A stretch of DNA of 64,000 bases. It comes from Anodontia alba. Taxonomy: Eukaryota > Mollusca > Bivalvia > Lucinida > Lucinidae. A model generated the notes under the pieces. That model saw nothing but the letters and a program-made list of their open reading frames with translations. It searched no databases and was not told where the DNA came from. Where the stretch lies: contig OZ024828.1 in NCBI GenBank assembly GCA_964016985.1, positions 73,033,264-73,097,263 on the forward strand, read 5' to 3'. Every line of letters starts with the position of its first letter. The first letter of the stretch is position 1. This document shows, in pieces, positions 52,313-61,208 of the stretch. The position numbers and the translations under genes are program-made.

Positions 52313-55300
52313 TTCATACACATGTGCATCCTTCAGAACACATAGCATGCCAGGTCATAATATAAGTGGACGACCGTTCCAAATGTCGTCTGCTGAAATT
52401 TTACCTAGAATGCCAAGCGGTAAGGAACTCGATCCCGTCCCGAGGTTATAAAACCTTTTTTCTCTGCTAATGAATAAGAAAATGACAATAAGTTGGCATT
52501 TTTTTACATTTCTAGCCGAGAAATTTTTATGCTAAGCTATTTTTAGCAGGAAAAAAAATGCAATTATTAGTAATTTGAGATTTATTTGCAGACAATTTTC
52601 ATGCTCATCATGTAAACAGACCTATATGATTTTGACCCCCTTAAACCCCACTTTTTGTATAGTAAAACTGGGGTTTACAAGGGTATACATTATTTTTCTT
52701 ATTTCTGCTCAAAAACATAGATTGTGGGTACTCATTAGAACTGCCTCGGTGAGGCAGTTCTAATGAGTACCCACAATCTATGTTTTGAGCAGAAATATAA
52801 AAATTGTCAGTTTTTTTATCTGAAAATTTTCAGTTTTTTTGGAGGTGAAATTTTCTATATATTTGAATAGGCATGTTTTCGTAATGAAGCGGAGTTGAAC
52901 ATGAAAAAACGTTTTATATCCTCAGGATCCGGTGTATTATTTCACTTACCTGCAACTATAACACCTGCTCCCGCCAACGGCGCGGCTGCTGCACTACCCG
53001 CTAGTACAGCGAGCCCACCTACAAAATATTAAAGTGCATTAAATATCTCTCCTAACATCCACCCTAATAATTAATCTTAGATGTATGTTGCTAGAATCTA
53101 AAAATAAAGGCAGCAGATATTAATGTGAGTGGACACAACGGCCATATTTTCCGTCATTATTATATGGGAGACAATTTTTATAACTTCCTGTTTGTTTTAT
53201 AGTAAATTATACCCATCTAAAGAAGGAGCCTCCCCTCAAAGGAAAGAACTTCTCTTAAAGAGCAAAGTCTTTCCTTTAAGAGTAGATCACTCCTGATAAA
53301 GGAGAAAAATATTTTCGAGTTGCTTCCCTTTATGGCGTATTCATTTCCCATAAGATTGCATAGGACTTGTTCATAAAGACCCAGAAGTAATAGGCTGTGT
53401 TTGAAGAGTAGTCGGTAATTAATCCTCCTGTCGCCTACTGGTGGTAAGGCTGCATATCGATGATGAAGACACGTATTTTTGTCAGTAATTAGTTTCACGG
53501 AGTCTTGTTGAACTAATTAGGGCTTTGTGAAATTCAGAATATTAAGTAAGTAACCAAATTCTCTGTCATATAGACTGTCAGTCTTTCAAAACATCAGACT
53601 TCTGAAACACAATGGGTGTTCAGATTCTTCGACCATCCATGTTGATATTTACAGTATAACCTCAACGGCTCGAACATGGATGGCTCGTTTACCGTGGATG
53701 ATTCGAACTCGTTTTTCAGTCCCAACAAAATTCTTCCAATAGCTCAAGAAAACAAATATTTAGGGATTTTTTTTTATCATTTTATTTTATTATTTTATTA
53801 TATCGAGGCCATTCTAATGAGTACACTCAACATACAATCGTTGTGTAGAAAATCGAAAAGATTTCCCAAAATTATCGCTATTTGCTTCCTGAACTGGTGG
53901 CATGATTAACCCTCAGTGGCTCGAACTACCCATGTCTCGAACAAATTTCCATGGTCCCAAAGATGTTCGAGCCATTGAGGCTCGAATGTAGTTACACTAA
54001 TAAATTAAGCATACTTGGTCGAAGTAACTTCAATAGCTAGAATATGTATTCGGTTTGCGTTTTCGGTAAAATACACTGCTGAAACAGTTTATTGTAAAAT
54101 TGACACGTTTGGTGTACATAGTATTTTTCGCTGAATTATGCATTTTTCGTGATTTTGCATTAAATCTGGACAAATGTTACTCTAGCAGCTATGTGCATAT
54201 CACCATGTTGATAACGTAGCTTGTTGCCCTTGTATGAACTTCACATTACGAAAACAAGCCTATTCAAAAACAAGCCTATTCACCTCAGAAAAACTGAAAA
54301 TTTTCTGATAACAAAAACTCTGATATTTTTCATATTTCTGCTCAAAACATATATTGTGGGTACTCGTTAGAACCGCCTCGGCGAGGCGGTTCTAACGAGT
54401 ACCCACAATATATATTTTTGAGCAGAAACAAGAAAACTAATGTTTACCCCTGTAAACCCCAGTTTTACTATATAAAGTGGGGTTTAAGGGGGTCAAAATT
54501 ATATAGGCATGTTTTTGTGATGATATATTGCAGATAACTCGTTTTCTGACGAAAAAAAAATAAATAAAGGTTTTTACATATGGTCAATTCCGTACGTAAC
54601 TTTTTTGTCTGTTACACATTTTCTAAACAGTTCTAATGAAATAACGAAGGAAGAACGAAAAAAAAAACATTTCTTCGAATCTATAAACATATTTCGTTAT
54701 TTTACAAAAAGCATGCTGGGACAAAAAAAAAAAAAAAAAAAAACAGCAGACGACATTTTGAAACATTTTCCTAATTTTCCCCTAAAAGAGAATAAAAGAG
54801 CCATGTGGCGGCCGTAAATTGTCTCCCCGTACTTCACCATAATGCAAATTATTTTCATTTCATCACGAAAACACGCATATATAATTTTGACCCCCTTTAA
54901 CCCAACTTTTATAAAGTGATACTGGTGTTTACAGGGGTATTCAATATTTTTCTTACTTTTCTAAAAAAAACATAGATTGTGGGTACTCGTTAGAACCGCC
55001 TCGCCGAGGCGGTTCTAACGAGTATCCATAATCTATGTTTTGCCTCGCCGAGGCGGTTCTAACGAGTACCCACAATCTATGTTTTGAGCAGAAATATGAA
55101 AAATATCAGAATTTCTTATCTGAAAAATTTCCTTTTTTGGTTGTAAAATTTTCGATATATTTGAATAGGCGTGTTTTCGTAATGTTCTTTGGAATAGGGC
55201 CCAGCTGTTCAAAGCATCGTTAGCTTAATGGCCTCGTTAGTAGTTAAAATGTTAAATGTTCTAGTAAGTATATAAATATCTGATTCACAGGTGTTTTGCT

Positions 55301-58300
55301 GAAAAATGTGAGTAGCTAAGCAAAAGCTACTCACATTCTTTCAGCAAAAAGTATTATCGTATATGCCATATTTAACGATCAAAGTTTTAACGAGACGTAA
55401 ACTAAAGATATTGTTTCTTTTGAACAAATGGGCCCAGGTTACATTGAAAATCGAATTAGGGGCGTATACAGCCTCGCAAACTACAAAGCTGTGTATGGAG
55501 ACTTAAACAAGAGGCCCATGGGCCACAATTCGCTCACCTGCATATTTGCAAATGCCATGCAACAGTCTTCCAGTATTGCCACAGCAACTAGGACACAAAT
55601 TTGACCATACCATAAAAAAGTCAAAGGTTATCTTAGTCTCATCATTTTAACAAAGTTGGTAGACCTTGAGTCCCCGATGCTATATACCAAGATTCAGCCT
55701 CAAAGCTTTCTTAGTACTGGAGAAGAAGATTTTTAAGTGTTTTACTATATATGGGCATGGCAGCCATCTTGTTCAATGATGCAGAACCATTTGAACAAAG
55801 TGTCAACATCCCTTCGACAGAAGACCCCATGTGAAATCTGGTGAGCATTGGTCAAGTGGTTTTGGAGAAGAAGATGTTTCAAGATTTTATGGTTTTTTAC
55901 TTGTATATAGCACAGGGGCAAGGGCAGATAACCCCTAGGGCAAATGTTTGATCCTAACTAATAATTTTACTAGTTTAATTATACATTGTAAGTTTAAGCC
56001 ATTAGTCTTAAATACATATTGAAAAAAAAAATATTTTTTTAACTTTTCCCCACATACAAATCTACAGAGACGCAAATTTGACCTTGCTGTAAACAGATCA
56101 AAGGTCAACCTATAATCATCATTTGAACAAACTTGGTAAAGCTTGAGTCATCGATGTTATATACCAAGATTCAGCCCAGAAGCCTTTTTGGTTCTGGAAA
56201 AGCAGATTTTCAAGAGCTTTTACCATATATGGACATGGCGGCCATCTTGTTCAATTGTGCGGAACCATTTTAACAAAGTGGCAATACCCTTTCGACAGAA
56301 GGCCCACGTGAAATCTGGTGAAAATTGCTCAAGCAGTTTCAGAGAAGACATTTAAAAATTACACACTTTCATATATGTATATAGCACAGTGGCAAGGGTA
56401 GATAACCCTCAAGGGACAAAATTTAATTATAACTAAAATGTTTTACAACTTTAATCACACATTGTAAGTTTCAGCCATTAGTCTTTAATCCATTCTGAGA
56501 AAATGACTTTTCAACATTTTCTCCATACAAATGCATGGGGACGCAAATTTGACCTTGCCGTAAAAAGGTCAAAGGTCCACTTACAGTCATCATTTCAACA
56601 AACTTGGTAGACCTTGAGTCCTCGATGCTCTATATACCAAGATTCAGCCCCAAAGCTTTCTTGGTTCTGGAGAAGAATATTTTTAAGTGTATAGTGGCCA
56701 TCTTGTTCAATTGTGCGGAATCATTTGAACAAATCGGCAATACCCTTTTGACAGAAGGTTCCGTGTGAAATCTGGTGAAAAGTGCTCAGCGGTTTCAGAG
56801 AAGAAGACATTTAAAAATTACATAATTTTATACATGAATATAGCCCTGGGGCAGGGCAGATAACCCTCTAGGGACAAAATTTTGATTATAACTAAAATGT
56901 TTTACTACTTTTATCATACACTGTAAGTTTCAGCCATTAGTCTTTAACACATTTTGAGAAAATGACTTTTTAACATTTTCCCCATATAAATGTAGATGCA
57001 AATTTGACCTTGCCGTAAAAAGGTCAAAGGTCAACCTATGGTCATCATTTGAAGAAACTTGGTAGACCGTGAGTCCTCGATGCTATATATCAAGATTCAG
57101 CCCCAAAGCTTTCTTGGTTCTGGAGAAGAAGATTTTTAAGTGTTTTTACCATATATGGGCATGACTGACGGCCATCTTGATAAACGGACCGTGACCATTT
57201 GTATAAATTTTCAATTCCCCTTGAACAAAATTTTGATTATGACTAAAATGTTTTACTACTTTAATCATACATTGTAAGTTTCAGCCATTTTCATTTTTTG
57301 GTGGTGAAATTTAATACATTTTACTACTTTAATCATACACTGTAAGTTTCAGCCATTAGTCTTTAACACATTTTGAGAAAATGACTTTTCAACATTTTCC
57401 CAATATAAATGTATAGGGATGCAAATTTGACCTTGCCGTAAAAAGGTCAAAGGTCAATCTATGGTCTTCATTTGAACAAACTTGGTAGACCTTGCGTCCT
57501 CGATGCTATATATCAAGATTCAGCCCCAAAGCTTTCTTGGTTCTGGAGAAGAAGATTTTTAAGTGTTTTACCATATATGGGCATGACGGCCATCTTGATT
57601 AACGGACCGCGATCATTTGTATAAATTTTCAATCCCCCTTTAACAGAAGGCTCCACATGAAGTTTGAAGAAAATTGGCCCAGGAGTTTCAGAGTAGAAGT
57701 CGTTCATAGTTGTGGACGGACGGACGACGGACGGACGACGACGGACGACAGAAGGCAAGTGATCGCAATAGCTCATCCTGAGCTTTTGCTCAGGTGAGCT
57801 AAAAAAACGAGTCTCCGACTTTTGTTCTTTTGTGTGTTCTTTGTCTCCAAATTTAGATTTTTATTTAACATTTCACGCGAATGATCTCCAAAGGTGGCAA
57901 TTTGCTTGAACTGTCAAAGGCTATTTTCTGGGGAAAACAACGTCAATTTGTCGTCTGCTTACTTAGCCCAGATATTGTTAAAGGTTAATAAAACTTATCA
58001 GTATCCAAATACAATGTTTCTTCAGATTTGATAACCTTCAGGACGTCAAGTAATCAAAGCAACCCGAGGCGTTTCTGATGAGTACACACAACATATCAAT
58101 TTGTGCAGAAATATGAAAACTTCAACACGTTTTATACGAAAAAAAAACTAATTGGAGCTATGTCTTTTCACCAGTTTACCTGCAGCAGTTCCGGTTAAGC
58201 CAATAGCTTTTCCCGCAACGTCAACTTTTTCACATCTCTTAGCGTATATACTGACGTCTTTGGCTATTTGGAGGAGGTTTTCAACAGTTTCGTCCCGTCC

Positions 58301-58339
58301 TTTAGACCATTCTGAAAGTGGTGCTATCGTAGGTTCCAT
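45495..58339 (-). CDS. Apolipoprotein-L-like protein with long unrecognised C-terminus, whole gene
   Basis: Three coding exons on the minus strand, 58339-58180, 53018-52950 and 47335-45495, join in phase 1 each time and give about 689 residues. Residues 17-77 (ETVENLLQIAKDV..., then LTGTAA and GLAVLAGSAAAAPLAGAGV) followed by GIKIGTQFVHN and KTQDLLDKDSS have the layout of the ApoL membrane-associated region: amphipathic helix, glycine/alanine hydrophobic segments, helix with a DxDxxS-like turn. Helical and coiled-coil sequence continues to about residue 380. The last 300 residues are cysteine-rich and unrecognised. ApoL family proteins act at membranes and in cell death or immunity; the role here is unknown. 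The family call rests on pattern, not on a search. Confidence 0.6.
47365..47472. mobile_element. CCCAGCGGGCAC MITE, 108 bp, copy 2, at a splice acceptor
   Basis: Ends CCCATGGGACACATGACGTT and, inverted, CCCAGCGGGCACGCAACGTT, with TT on both sides (47363-47364 and 47473-47474). The interior has the same ACAACGTC/GACGTTG palindromic series as copy 1. It is 29 nt upstream of exon 3 of the ApoL-like gene, in the branch-point zone of the intron. Confidence 0.85.
47535..47760. mobile_element. TTTGCTCCC-GGGAGCAAA MITE with T-run
   Basis: GGGAGGTAACTTTCGAGACT, AGGGTTTGCTCCTACGGGAG and CAAATTATT are family words; the right half is displaced by TTTA repeats and about 55 T (47655-47709). Confidence 0.55.
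47761..48700. other. Intron 2 stretch of the ApoL-like gene, no recognised content
   Basis: Weak GCAAACAGTG-family pieces near 47895-47950 and 48170, and T-runs near 47957-47980. No gene is seen. Confidence 0.4.
48735..49090. repeat. Tandem repeat, about 130 bp, two and a half units
   Basis: GGTGTCCATGAATGCGTTTTATCAT, GGTCGATGTCATTGAATGCG and GGTCGGTGTCACTGCATGCA recur, each followed by TTATCATAxGAA, an ATATGG word and GGGATCTGAACAG. Confidence 0.65.
49135..50008 (-). repeat. Tandem array, about 450 bp unit, two copies
   Basis: Same family and orientation as 55508-57805: ACCTTGCCGT, CAAGATTCAGCCTCAAAGC, TTTTAAGTGTTTTACCATAT and GCGGCCATCTTG. It ends GGACGGACGACGGACGG, AATAGCTCATCCTGAGCC, TCGGGTGAGC. 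Confidence 0.8.
50218..50457. mobile_element. CCGAGGTTATAAAAC MITE, copy 4
   Basis: CCCCGAGGTTTTCATGCTCA (a short deletion removes TATAAAACTT), a TAATAAACATGAAAATGCCA hairpin, and the right end AAAGTTTTACAACCTTGGGG. Confidence 0.85.
50619..50931 (-). mobile_element. Pogo-like MITE (TACAGTCGACTCTCG), copy 3
   Basis: Ends CAGTCGACCCTCGTTATCTC and GATAACGAGAGTCAACTGTA. The central hairpin has lost one arm (GAGGAGAAATTGCTCCTATTTCTCC), so it is shorter than copies 1 and 2. Confidence 0.9.
51028..51145 (+). repeat. Dispersed repeat shared with 29955-30075
   Basis: GTGATTACGATAGGTTTCCC, TGAAGTAGAGGACC, AAGATATGTTTG and AGAATTAAGGGTGAGGTATC correspond in order to the copy at 29955. Confidence 0.5.
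51163..51441 (-). mobile_element. CATYACG MITE, copy 10
   Basis: Left end CATTTAGAAAACACGCCTAT (damaged) and right end GTATGTTTTCGTGATG, with a full palindrome that has two unpaired changes. Confidence 0.9.
51610..51888 (-). mobile_element. CATYACG MITE, copy 11, covarying arms
   Basis: Ends CATTACGAAAGCATGCCTAT and GGCATGTTTTCGTGATG. The palindrome reads TACTCGCTAGAACCGCCTC and GAGGCGGTTCTAGCGAGTA: a T-to-C change in one arm is matched by A-to-G in the other. Confidence 0.95.
51912..51965 (+). repeat. (ATTT)n microsatellite
   Basis: About 13 copies of TTTA. Confidence 0.95.
52235..52311 (+). repeat. (AT)n(GT)n microsatellite
   Basis: About 12 AT followed by about 24 GT repeats. Confidence 0.95.
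52438..52930. mobile_element. CCGAGGTTATAAAAC MITE, copy 5, split by a CATYACG MITE
   Basis: The left part (52448-52605) has CCCGAGGTTATAAAACC, a TAATGAATAAGAAAATGACA hairpin and GAGATTTATTTGCAGACAAT. The right part (52887-52930) has GAGTTGAACATGAAAAAACG and TTTTATATCCTCAGGATCC. The CATYACG copy at 52606-52886 lies between them. The right edge is 20 bp from the donor of ApoL-like exon 2. Confidence 0.8.
52606..52886 (+). mobile_element. CATYACG MITE, copy 12, nested, covarying arms
   Basis: Ends CATCATGTAAACAGACCTAT and GGCATGTTTTCGTAATG. The palindrome reads TACTCATTAGAACTGCCTC and GAGGCAGTTCTAATGAGTA: two changes relative to the usual sequence, both matched in the opposite arm. Confidence 0.95.
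52950..53018 (-). CDS. ApoL-like gene, coding exon 2 (Gly/Ala membrane segment)
   Basis: The minus-strand acceptor ATATTTTGTAG precedes it and the donor GTAAGTG follows. With the base carried over from exon 1 it encodes G-GLAVLAGSAAAAPLAGAGV-IVA, a small-residue hydrophobic segment like the membrane-inserting part of ApoL proteins. 69 nt, phase 1 in and out. Confidence 0.75.
53160..53320. mobile_element. TTTGCTCCC-GGGAGCAAA MITE, variant
   Basis: The hairpin CAAAGGAAAGAACTTCTCTT / AAGTCTTTCCTTTAAGAG with flanks GGGAGACAATTTTTATAAC and AGTAGATCACTCCTGATAAA follows the family plan with a changed centre. Confidence 0.55.
53650..53990. mobile_element. TACAGTATAACCTCAATGG MITE, copy 2
   Basis: Starts TACAGTATAACCTCAACGGC and ends TCGAGCCATTGAGGCTCGAA. 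The left arm of the central palindrome has been lost by a T-rich stretch; GAGGCCATTCTAATGAGTAC remains. Confidence 0.8.
53991..54243. other. Intron 1 stretch without recognised content
   Basis: Nothing identified. Confidence 0.4.
54244..54522 (-). mobile_element. CATYACG MITE, copy 13, covarying arms
   Basis: Ends CATTACGAAAACAAGCCTAT and GGCATGTTTTTGTGATG. The palindrome is perfect through its middle. The usual ATAGATTGTGG / CCACAATCTAT has become ATATATTGTGG / CCACAATATAT, a paired change. A short AACAAGCCTATTCA duplication lies near the left end. Confidence 0.95.
54861..55184 (+). mobile_element. CATYACG MITE, copy 14, palindrome arm duplicated
   Basis: Ends CATCACGAAAACACGCATAT and GGCGTGTTTTCGTAATG. 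After a normal palindrome the segment GCCTCGCCGAGGCGGTTCTA...CACAATCTATGTTTTG is repeated once more (55041-55085). Confidence 0.95.
55196..55438. mobile_element. GGGCCCA-TTGTTCAAA MITE, copy 2
   Basis: Ends GGGCCCAGCTGTTCAAAGCA and its inverted partner GGGCCCATTTGTTCAAAAGA. The central hairpin is ATGTGAGTAGCTAAGCAAAAG / CTACTCACAT, shorter than in copy 1. Confidence 0.85.
55508..57805 (-). repeat. Tandem array, about 455 bp unit, five copies, complete
   Basis: The head is AACAAGAGGCCCATGGGCCA with ATTCGCTCACCTGCA. Units repeat TTTGACCTTGCCGTAAAAAG, GATTCAGCCCCAAAGCTTTC, TTGGTTCTGGAGAAGAAGAT, CCATATATGGGCATGGC and GGCCATCTTGTTCAATTG. The tail is GGACGGACGACGGACGGACG followed by CTCATCCTGAGCTTTTGCTC and AGGTGAGCTA. 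Its two ends carry inverted GCTCACCTG/CAGGTGAGC. This is the best-bounded member of the family. Confidence 0.9.
57865..57987. mobile_element. GTCGTCTGCTGAA MITE, decayed copy
   Basis: ACATTTCACGCGAATGATCTC, TGGCAATTTGCTTGAACTGTC and TTGTCGTCTGCTTACTTAGC keep the family order. Confidence 0.6.
58180..58339 (-). CDS. ApoL-like gene, coding exon 1
   Basis: ATG at 58339 with an in-frame TGA 21 nt upstream supports this start. It encodes MEPTIAPLSEWSKGRDETVE, then an amphipathic helix NLLQIAKDVSIYAKRC and EKVDVAGKAIGLTGTAA, and ends at the donor G|GTAAAC after one base of a Gly codon. An acceptor-like TTCTCATTACAG sits about 50 nt upstream of the ATG, so an upstream 5' UTR exon is likely. Confidence 0.7.
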
Positions 58340-58437
58340 GATACTAGCATGGAAGATTCACGGCTACATCCACACTCTTCTTTCCTGTAATGAGAACCAT
58401 TCGAGCCACAATGACAGAAAACGTAGCTACGGACATG

Positions 58438-58506
58438 TGCGCCCAGCGAAAATTCAGATCAGACTGCGCATTCGCGTAGTCTGATCAGAATCTTCGCTGG
58501 GCGCAT
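58438..58506. mobile_element. TGCGCAGGCTGATC hairpin element, copy
   Basis: GCGCCCAGCGAAAATTCAGA and TCTGATCAGAATCTTCGCTG with GCGC pair around GCGCATTCGCGTAG. It is upstream of the ApoL-like start. Confidence 0.7.
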
Positions 58507-58764
58507 TTTGGATAGCCAAGAATACAAGGTTTCTTCATGTGAACAAGGAAGAATCTGATCATATTGCGCGGATGCGTAGGTTGATTTGAGTCTTCACTTG
58601 GCACACAGGTCAGAAGGTACGTGTTCTCTCATTGTGACTCTTTCAAAGGTTGGTATTTGAGCTACTGTAGTTGTACCGTTCATTAGATTCCAAAACTAGT
58701 TTCCCCGGACTGTTGTTTTGCTAATGATTGACCTGCGCGGGAATCGCCCGGCGCGGGTATTGCA

Positions 58765-59133
58765 CCAGTCTCTTAATATAGCTTTGGATTTTTTTATATA
58801 TGGTAGAGTACTCGAGTAGCTCACAAAGGATTTTTTTTTATATCTACCGGGATCGTCGGTGTGTGACGACTCCGGCAAATATAAAAATAATCTTATAACA
58901 AATTATGTTATAAACAGATTAATGTCTATTTTATTTTCATTTCAATTTAGAAATTTCATAAAGCTTAATAAAAGTATACATTAAAGAAACACATTGTTGC
59001 TTTTTTTACCACTTACACTGAAAATTTATTAAACTTTAGTATACCATTGTCCCATATCTCTAAGTAAACATGAACAAAATTTGCGCCGGTACTTAGACGT
59101 TTACGTCTAAATATTTTGTCTTGTATTTTCCTT
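58765..59133 (-). repeat. Dispersed repeat with CCGGGATCGTC hairpin, copy 2
   Basis: Reverse complement of 10720-11085, with CCGGGATCGTCGGTGTGTGA and GACGACTCCGG as the hairpin (one mismatch), and TAGACGTTTACGTCTAAATA. Confidence 0.75.
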
Positions 59134-59269
59134 GAAATTACTTTGAATAAGTGTACCGCTAAGATTAAACGTCTGTCAGAAGTGGTCTCAGTAGCGTAGG
59201 TAGAACGGAATTATTTTTACGCACATCTAAGAAAAATCTTGAAAACTATGCATAGAATCGATTCCAAAA

Positions 59270-59365
59270 TAGGGGCTTCTCTTAAAGGAAAAGTTTGCTC
59301 CCTTCTCTTAAAGGAAAAGTTTGCTCCCAGCGGGAACAAATTCATTCCTTTAAGAGCGCCCCTAT
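59270..59365. mobile_element. TTTGCTCCC-GGGAGCAAA MITE, copy with doubled arm
   Basis: TCTTAAAGGAAAAGTTTGCTCCC occurs twice in a row, then AGCGGGAACAAATTCATTCC and TTTAAGAG; the left arm is duplicated. Confidence 0.65.
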
Positions 59366-59380
59366 GGTAAAGAAACAAAA

Positions 59381-59719
59381 TACAGTCGAACCTCGTTATC
59401 TCGAACTCGCTTATTTCGAATTACCGCTTATCTCGAAGTGAAAATCTGGTCCCTGTTTTAACATGAAACTATGACAACAGGTAACAAAATAATGCGGAAA
59501 AGAGGAGGAATTGTTCCTAAGGAGCAATTTCTCTTCTTTTCCACATTATTTTATATATATATTTCTAACTTCAGGAGTCAAATTACATATTCATTTTTTA
59601 AATGTGGTTGTTCAATTTATTGTTTTCCTCACTCTCTCAACTCTGATATGTCGAGGTACGGATATCTCGAAGTATTTCAGTGAGTCCCTTGGAATTCGAG
59701 ATAACGAGAGTCGACTGTA
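59381..59719 (-). mobile_element. Pogo-like MITE (TACAGTCGACTCTCG), copy 4
   Basis: Ends TACAGTCGAACCTCGTTATC and GATAACGAGAGTCGACTGTA. The central hairpin GAAAAGAGGAGGAATTGTTC / GAGCAATTTCTCTTCTTTTC has several unpaired changes. Confidence 0.9.
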
Positions 59720-60351
59720 TTTAAGTTAATGCCAATTTATTATAAATATTGTTTACGCATGTTACGTGCATGCGTAATGTGTATAAAGAGCGCTATGCCT
59801 ATGGGTATGATAATCAATGTTTTTTATGCTCTCAGGGAGGTTCTGAAAAATCTGCACTTCATTGTAAATGGAATGCATATTTATCATGCTTATCATAAAA
59901 TATATTAAATTCAAATATGCCACAAAGATTTTAAAGCCTTGAACTAACTTGACTACGTAGCTTATTTAACAAACTACCTATAGTTGATTCTTGTTATCTT
60001 AAGCTCAAAGCAACCAGAAGTTTTGGGTCTGGGTAACAGTATAACTAGTTATCTCTTTCACTGCCACAGGCGATAACAATAGGCTTTTGCAAACAGCGTA
60101 GATCTATAATGAGCCGTCTCATCTGAGTCTACACAGTTGGACATTCAGTCTTTCAACTTTACATATAAGTTTCTTTCCAGTAGATATTCTGTTAACAAAG
60201 CAAACGATAAATGTTATTTGAAATTTGGCGCCAGAATTGTATATATATATATATATTATGCAGTCCTCAGTTACAAAAAAAAAAGCCAGGAAACATTATT
60301 TTCATATAAGAGAAAATATGAAAGATTACAGGTATTCAGCTTTACAATGGG
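59720..60351. other. Intergenic stretch without recognised gene
   Basis: A decayed GCAAACAGTG-type hairpin half near 60085-60135, an (AT)n run near 60240 and A-runs. No gene. Confidence 0.4.
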
Positions 60352-60536
60352 AAAATTCAGCAGACGACAAACTGATGAAATTTTTCGTAATTTTCCCATA
60401 AGACAGGATTTGACAGCTCATGCAAACTGTCTCCTAATTTGCATAAATTGTCAAATCCTAGTTTCTAGGAAAACTAAGAAAAATATTTTTAAAAAAGTCG
60501 TCTGCTGAATTTTTTACCCAGCATGCAAAGTGTTAA
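60352..60536. mobile_element. GTCGTCTGCTGAA MITE, copy 5
   Basis: Ends AAATTCAGCAGACGACAAAC and AAGTCGTCTGCTGAATTTTT. The inner hairpin GGATTTGACAGCTCATGCAA pairs with TTGCATAAATTGTCAAATCC. A 123-codon frame running across it is an artefact. Confidence 0.8.
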
Positions 60537-60618
60537 CATTAGGCTATAGGCAGAAAAAAAATAGACAAAAATTATGTGATACCATATTTACCCTGTATAT
60601 TCGGACAGACAGCCCTGA

Positions 60619-60685
60619 GCAAACAGTGAAGACCCATATGAGACGCCGCAAAACGAGGCGTCTCATCAGGGTCTGCACAGTTTGC
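60619..60685. mobile_element. GCAAACAGTG hairpin element, copy 7
   Basis: GCAAACAGTGAAGACCCATA, TGAGACGCCGC and GGCGTCTCATCAGGGTC form the stem around AAAACGA. The GATGAGACG variant occurs in both arms. Confidence 0.8.
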
Positions 60686-61208
60686 CACTCATCTAGCAAT
60701 TTTTAGACACAGTATCGAGTAGTTAATTGTACTTGTTCAAATTTTAGAACAAGTATGGTAAGTAGTTGAGGTGTTTAGGGTAAATACGGTATTCTTTCTG
60801 TTTATTCTTGCTATTTTCTGAGGAAAATGGTGTTCGTGTATACCATATAAGTCCTAGTTATTCGGACAGACGTGCATACAATGAACGTATGGATCCTACC
60901 AATAGATTATATAGATCAGTTGGTTCTGAAGCTGATCTTGGTATACACTGCTTGTCAACTATAACTTGAAGACGCAACACCAGGTAATCAAATAGACTTG
61001 TTTTTGGATAAGTACGGTAATAAGTGAGAGGGTCCAAATATTTATGGTGCTTATTTAATTTTAAGATACTGTCTGCTGATTATCTCCTTCTTCTTTCTCT
61101 TTATTTCCTCCATAAGGTGATTTACACGAGGAAACATATAACATCAACATGAATACATGCATACGTAAGAATGATTACATCATAAGTGAAGATGCTGCAT
61201 TCAAAATA

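Noticed and set aside
60137..60508. 123-codon frame
   Set aside because: It crosses an (AT)n run and a MITE hairpin.
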